Below are positions 59,916-64,000 of a stretch of DNA of 64,000 nucleotides, piece by piece. The DNA comes from Phoronis australis. Lineage: Eukaryota; Phoronida; Phoronidae. Location: assembly GCA_002633005.1 (NCBI GenBank), contig NMRA01000361.1, positions 396,302 through 460,301 on the forward strand. The letters are read 5' to 3'. The first letter of the stretch is position 1; every line of letters begins with the position of its first letter. Made by a program: the position numbers and the translations under genes. A model generated the notes under the pieces. The model saw nothing but the letters and a program-made list of their open reading frames with translations. It was not told the origin of the DNA and did no database searches.

Positions 59916-60964
59916 TTGCATCAATGATCTTCTAAACGCGCTTGGAAACGTACTTATAATATTACACGCAAGCGTCGGAAAAGTCCGATCAAATTGATTT
60001 TAGATTTTAAAGTTTCAGGTGGTAATTTTAGAGAATACAAAACTGCATTTAACCAGAGAACCTCTCCGTCGCTCTATTTTTCCGTTTTTGTTATAATTGT
60101 ATTTCACTTGATATAAATTAGGAACCCGGCCAAGAGGGGCGCTGATGACAGCATTCAGCTGTTGCTCATTTCTTATTTTTTGGAACTACATGCATGTCCA
60201 TATATAGGTGCTTCATCCGGGACTTATTGACCCACAGCCACCCTTTTCATGGATTTAAATTATTTCTTTTTTCACTCACGGAGGGAGGCCTTACAACGGA
60301 ATCAACTGACTCCTGTTTTTTGTGAAATCGCACAACTTTTTATCAACTATTCACGAAGTAACGTAGATAAAAGTTTTAATTGGCCCAGAAAAGAACAAAA
60401 CATGCTTAGGTGGCCAACAGCATCAAGACACGTAGCTCAATTGATCAAAAATGTGAAATGGTATCGAAAAAAGCAATAACAATAACGTTCTGAGGATACA
60501 CGTTTGAAGACGAATGTTTATTAATTACACAAAACTTCGGTATTTTTCTTAAAGAATTCCAAGAATAGTATTTCTTTCGAAAATAATTATAAGAAATGCA
60601 TTGTTGATGAAAGAGGTATTGTTCGTACATGCAGGAAGCTAGCACGTGTCAATCAGGTTGTAGGGGATTTCTGATGACCGTGTACTCGCAACCGCAAATA
60701 AAGATTTCTGTGGTCTTTGAAGAGCAAATTGAATTCACAAACTGTAAATAGCTACCACTAGAATTAACCAGAGTTCACGTTGACAAGAATCAATTCTGAA
60801 AATTTGTTGGGGGGCCCCGTCTCCCATGCTGTTCCGCTTGCCCTTCATACTATTTAAAAACCTACTCCAAAGGCGCGCTGAGTGCGCCTCTAATTTTTAT
60901 GCTGTGTTGTCATCTGTGACGCTCAACTTGTTATTACGTGTAGGTCATTTTGTTCCGCCTAGTA
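59916..60964. other. intergenic, nothing recognised
   Basis: Short unrelated reading frames on both strands only. Confidence 0.45.
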
Positions 60965-61315
60965 ACCTGGAAAGGCTCGCTGGTTCCCTGCGTGCCGCTA
61001 GGTGGTCGGTAGTCAGCACGCAGGTATCACTTAATTTTCTTCAGGAATTTTTTTTACACCGTCGTTTCTGATTGGCTAGTCGAATTCTCAACCGGCAGCG
61101 CTTTACGCAAACAAACTGGCGTGACTGATGGACTGAAGTGTTAATGTGGTAAAATTTCTGTTCAGGAAATGTGAATCCCAGAAATTGTGGTTGCGCCTTT
61201 TCGGAGTGCATCTTTCCACTGTCGATGACTTTTGTTTACGATAGTGTCCTGTATTCATACAGTATAAATAACACCGCCCCGATTAAATCGGCCAGACAAG
61301 TATTTATTGTACGCA
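60965..61315 (+). repeat. dispersed repeat, copy 2 (uninterrupted)
   Basis: Same family and orientation as 7085-7615: gctggttccctgcgtgccgc, then tttctgattggct and ttttgtttacgata. This copy runs straight through the place where copy 1 has the gap and extra sequence. Confidence 0.75.
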
Positions 61316-61933
61316 ACTAATTGATATAAAAATTCAACTCGAAACTGGTGATTAGCCGAGATTTCATGGCAAAATATTGCTCTTCAGACCTTTCAATTTC
61401 ATAGCAAAGAACTCACAAATTCGAACACTGTTTTTAGAAGTGTTACTCAACGCTGTTCTATTTGTACTTTCTAAGCCAACATTATCGCATTATCTTACTT
61501 AAATCTGGTGGGATTATCTACAAATATAGCAAACGAAGTATTAGCGATTTCAGAAGAAAAAGCGTGACATTTTCTCGTAATATTGGGCATGAGACTCATG
61601 CTTAGGAAGCAATAACAAATTGCCATTTCTGCTTTTGATAACTCCTTCTGCTTCCCGTTCTCGTAAGTTGTCCCTTTGTCGAACTATTCTTGAGTGGACT
61701 CGCAAATTGTCGTCGATTTTCAAGACATGTCGTTTGGCAGCTTTAGTGAGCCGACTCATAAGCGAGATGGTCTAACCACCGGGTGACTGAACAATGTCCG
61801 TCATTTCTTTGAAGAATTACAACAACGACACCTGGTGGAATAAGATTGTTGATGAATTTATCGAATTTTCAATGTTTATCGTGGTGTTGAGCCGCAACGA
61901 TTCCAATCTCTGATGCTTGAACTCGCTTTTCAG

Positions 61934-61975
61934 AGGACAAGGAGCGCCCGTACATCTCGGAAATGTACCGCGAAG
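61934..61975 (+). CDS. tentative small internal exon (unknown gene)
   Basis: A 42-nt segment between cgcttttcag and gtaaaatc reads DKERPYISEMYRE, with phase 1 on both sides. The composition and clean borders suggest a real exon, but no partner exon or family is recognised within the window. Confidence 0.25.
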
Positions 61976-62284
61976 GTAAAATCCTCTTTAAGACTGAAAA
62001 ATTCAAGAAAATGATCTGTTAATGGTGAAAATATAACTTAGCGTTTTCGAATTGCGTTTTGCCGACAGTTTAATCTGTGTGTTAATTTTTTAAAAACTTT
62101 CTGTGTAATTCTTGTCAGCACGTTTGTATTTTTGGCATTTGATAAATTTTTCTTCACGTGGTGTGCATCATTGTGATTTCACAATTTTAACGATGGAATA
62201 GCAGTTCAATCGTATATTTACAAATGCACAACTTTGGTGGAGTTCTTACAATGTTAAAAGTAATATATATATAAATATAGATTC

Positions 62285-62420
62285 TTACATGGCGAAGTCG
62301 TTATCCCTCGTTATCTAGAGCCCGAGTGGATTTTGGAGAATTATCGCCCGAGGGTGATAATTCTCCAAAATCCACGAGGGCTCTAGATAACGGGGGATAA
62401 CGACTGAGAACATGTAATAA
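62285..62420. mobile_element. near-perfect palindromic foldback element
   Basis: Left arm agtcgttatccctcgttatc ... tggattttggagaattatc; right arm is its reverse complement ending gggggataacgact; the loop is about 8 bp. Similarity extends outward (ttacatg / catgtaa). Total about 135 bp. Confidence 0.88.
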
Positions 62421-62975
62421 TCTATTTATACCACATACTAAACGAGAAACATTGCAATGAATCGATTTACCTTTTCTGACTCTCCACGGCTTTGTAACTA
62501 CTTTCTATGTCAGAGGCCCGGGGTCGGAGGTCGTGACCTTTTAAGAAAAGCCGGGCTATTTTTGTCAAATAATGCTTTTACTCAAAACCAAATGAAAACT
62601 TAAATATTATAGAAATAAGTTGAATTTACAAATTAAGGTTTACCAACTATTATAGCTTAAAACACGTTTTTTTCACGCTAAGCTTCGACCGGAAAATTAT
62701 CGTCTGCTAAAGTAGATACCACTGGTAACTGAATCCTATCACCATCTCAGCACATGTTGTCCGTAGTCAGGAGAATAACTAAAAATTGTGACGATAGGAG
62801 GGCTCAGCACTCACGTGACATATCCCATTGGTTTATACCTGTTTAGCACTCCTCCCATGTACCCACATGGGAGGGGGTCAACACTAGGCGCCCATTTGGC
62901 GCCCACCTGGTTTACACTCCACCCTTTTACCCCTTTCATTGCTAGCGCCTGCATGGGGGCAAAATTACCCTGAAC
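62421..62975. other. intergenic, nothing recognised
   Basis: Contains small palindromes (cccatgtacccacatggg at about 62855-62872) but no supported gene. Confidence 0.4.
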
Positions 62976-63129
62976 CAGTGGCGGGTTTAGAAGAGGGTCA
63001 AGGGTGCCATTCTCCCCACCCGATATTCTCCTAGACTCCATTTGGCAGTTCGGGAGTGCAAATGTCTGAATGGCAAAATTCTGGCTGATAGCTGCCCTAC
63101 CCCCCAAACACAAAATCCTGGATCCACTG
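62976..63129. mobile_element. MITE-like element, copy 2
   Basis: Left end cagtggcgggtttag; right end, minus strand, cagtggatccaggattttg. Both end types match the element at 28641-28922, in reversed orientation. A likely 5-bp target duplication (tgaac). A 144-codon minus-strand frame overlaps it and is not a gene. Confidence 0.75.
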
Positions 63130-63646
63130 TGTGAACCCCCAGGAGCTATCCCCAAAATTTTGTAGTCCATGGAGGTATGAGATGTTATAAGGAACGGTAA
63201 TTGTCTTATTAAGAACTCAAACATTGCTTTTGAAGGGAGCTTCAAGAGAATGAAAGCAAATTCACTTTAACATTAATTAAAACACACATTTTCATTCTGA
63301 TTCGATTATAATTAGATGTTAGTTTACGTATTCCAATCCTTATCAATCGGATAGTGGTTTTATTGCACGTCGAACATCATTAAAGTATGAATTTATCAGT
63401 GTTTAAAAAGTTCGGACTGCGCCGCTAAATTACTGTTGCTTATTCGCCGCTTGGGGGGCTAGTTTTCGACCGGTAACCATTGCGGTGAATGGCAAGATGG
63501 TGAAGTGAACACTCCTATTCTATGTTCACTCCTTGGTTCAACTTCAGAGTTAAAGTACAGCGAAATTATCGCAAGGTGGTGCTAAATATGACCTTTGGTC
63601 AAGATATGGCTTTACTGTTTATTTTTGACAACGATTGCCATTGAAT
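63130..63646. other. intergenic, nothing recognised
   Basis: AT-rich sequence upstream of the ORF at 63647. No promoter element can be supported. Confidence 0.4.
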
Positions 63647-63883
63647 ATGGCAATTAAGGACCTCCCCCAGACGGAAACTAAAACTTCAACTTCACAAGAC
63701 AGTCAAGGTTTGCCTCGTTGGGACGATAACAATTTACTAGAAAATGACATATTAGAAAAATTGACTCATGCACAGGCTAAACAAAGGCGGTATGGCGTAG
63801 CTGCAGGGGAACTCATTTTGCGTACACTGCACGTTCAACGATTTTTTAATGCAAAGAATCCAGAAAATATGTGGATAAACTGA
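63647..63883 (+). CDS. small ORF of unknown nature (78 codons)
   Basis: ATG at 63647 opens MAIKDLPQTETKTSTS and runs to TGA through a mostly charged, helix-prone segment (LLENDILEKLTHAQAKQRRY) and ENMWIN. Composition is protein-like rather than random AT-rich translation. There is no signal peptide or membrane segment. It may be a single-exon gene, a first exon, or a transposon-derived piece; I do not recognise it. Confidence 0.3.
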   Translation: MAIKDLPQTETKTSTSQDSQGLPRWDDNNLLENDILEKLTHAQAKQRRYGVAAGELILRTLHVQRFFNAKNPENMWIN

Positions 63884-64000
63884 CATAGAATACTTTTAGC
63901 CACAAAATAATATTAAATATTAGAACAAAACAGTGACCAGTCACCTCCCGCAATTGGCAAACGCAGGAAGTGAACCCTGCCGATAACTCCGACGATGACA

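Noticed and set aside
62811-63245. 144-codon minus-strand ORF
   Set aside because: Runs through the MITE-like element at 62976-63129; an element-spanning chance frame.

Overview
The window is eukaryotic, very probably from a marine invertebrate animal. It is AT-rich, its genes are split by GT-AG introns of a few hundred bases to about 2.4 kb, and it carries tRNA-derived SINEs, hAT-like and other inverted-repeat elements, LINE and Penelope-like fragments, and two assembly gaps. The species cannot be named from the sequence. The two recognisable conserved genes, an SLC6 monoamine transporter and NDUFS6, are general metazoan genes.

Layout. (1) Positions 924-10799 on the plus strand hold the last ten coding exons (TM3 to the C-terminus) of a serotonin/dopamine-type SLC6 transporter; the first exons lie left of the window. 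A minisatellite sits in one intron and two SINEs sit just upstream of two exons. (2) Positions 15670 down to 12872 on the minus strand hold a complete four-exon NDUFS6 gene, tail-to-tail with the transporter. (3) From about 15.45 kb to 54.5 kb there is a tandem array of related units. Each full unit carries one three-exon gene for a small secreted precursor: a signal peptide, a short propiece ending in Arg-Glu-Lys-Arg, and a 92-residue mature chain with a strongly cationic amphipathic N-terminus. The three genes (starts at 19273, 39232 and 50383) all encode exactly 120 residues and share TATA boxes, splice phases and poly(A) signals. I do not recognise the family; it looks like a host-defence peptide family, and it is the best candidate for an undescribed system here.

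History of the array. A block of about 9 kb, running from NDUFS6 exon 1 through gene 1 into the start of another unit (15.45-24.9 kb), was copied to 29.85-45.8 kb. The copy carries a truncated NDUFS6 (exon 1 only). It was later interrupted by a 5.5-kb element with hAT-like ends and by two LINE pieces; for the hAT-like element and one LINE, the undisturbed paralogous block preserves the empty site. Gene 3 lies in an older, more diverged unit.

The right end (54.5-64 kb) has few recognisable genes: degenerate tandem repeats, foldback and MITE-like elements, one possible signal-peptide exon with an in-frame stop, one tentative orphan exon and one small ORF of unknown nature.
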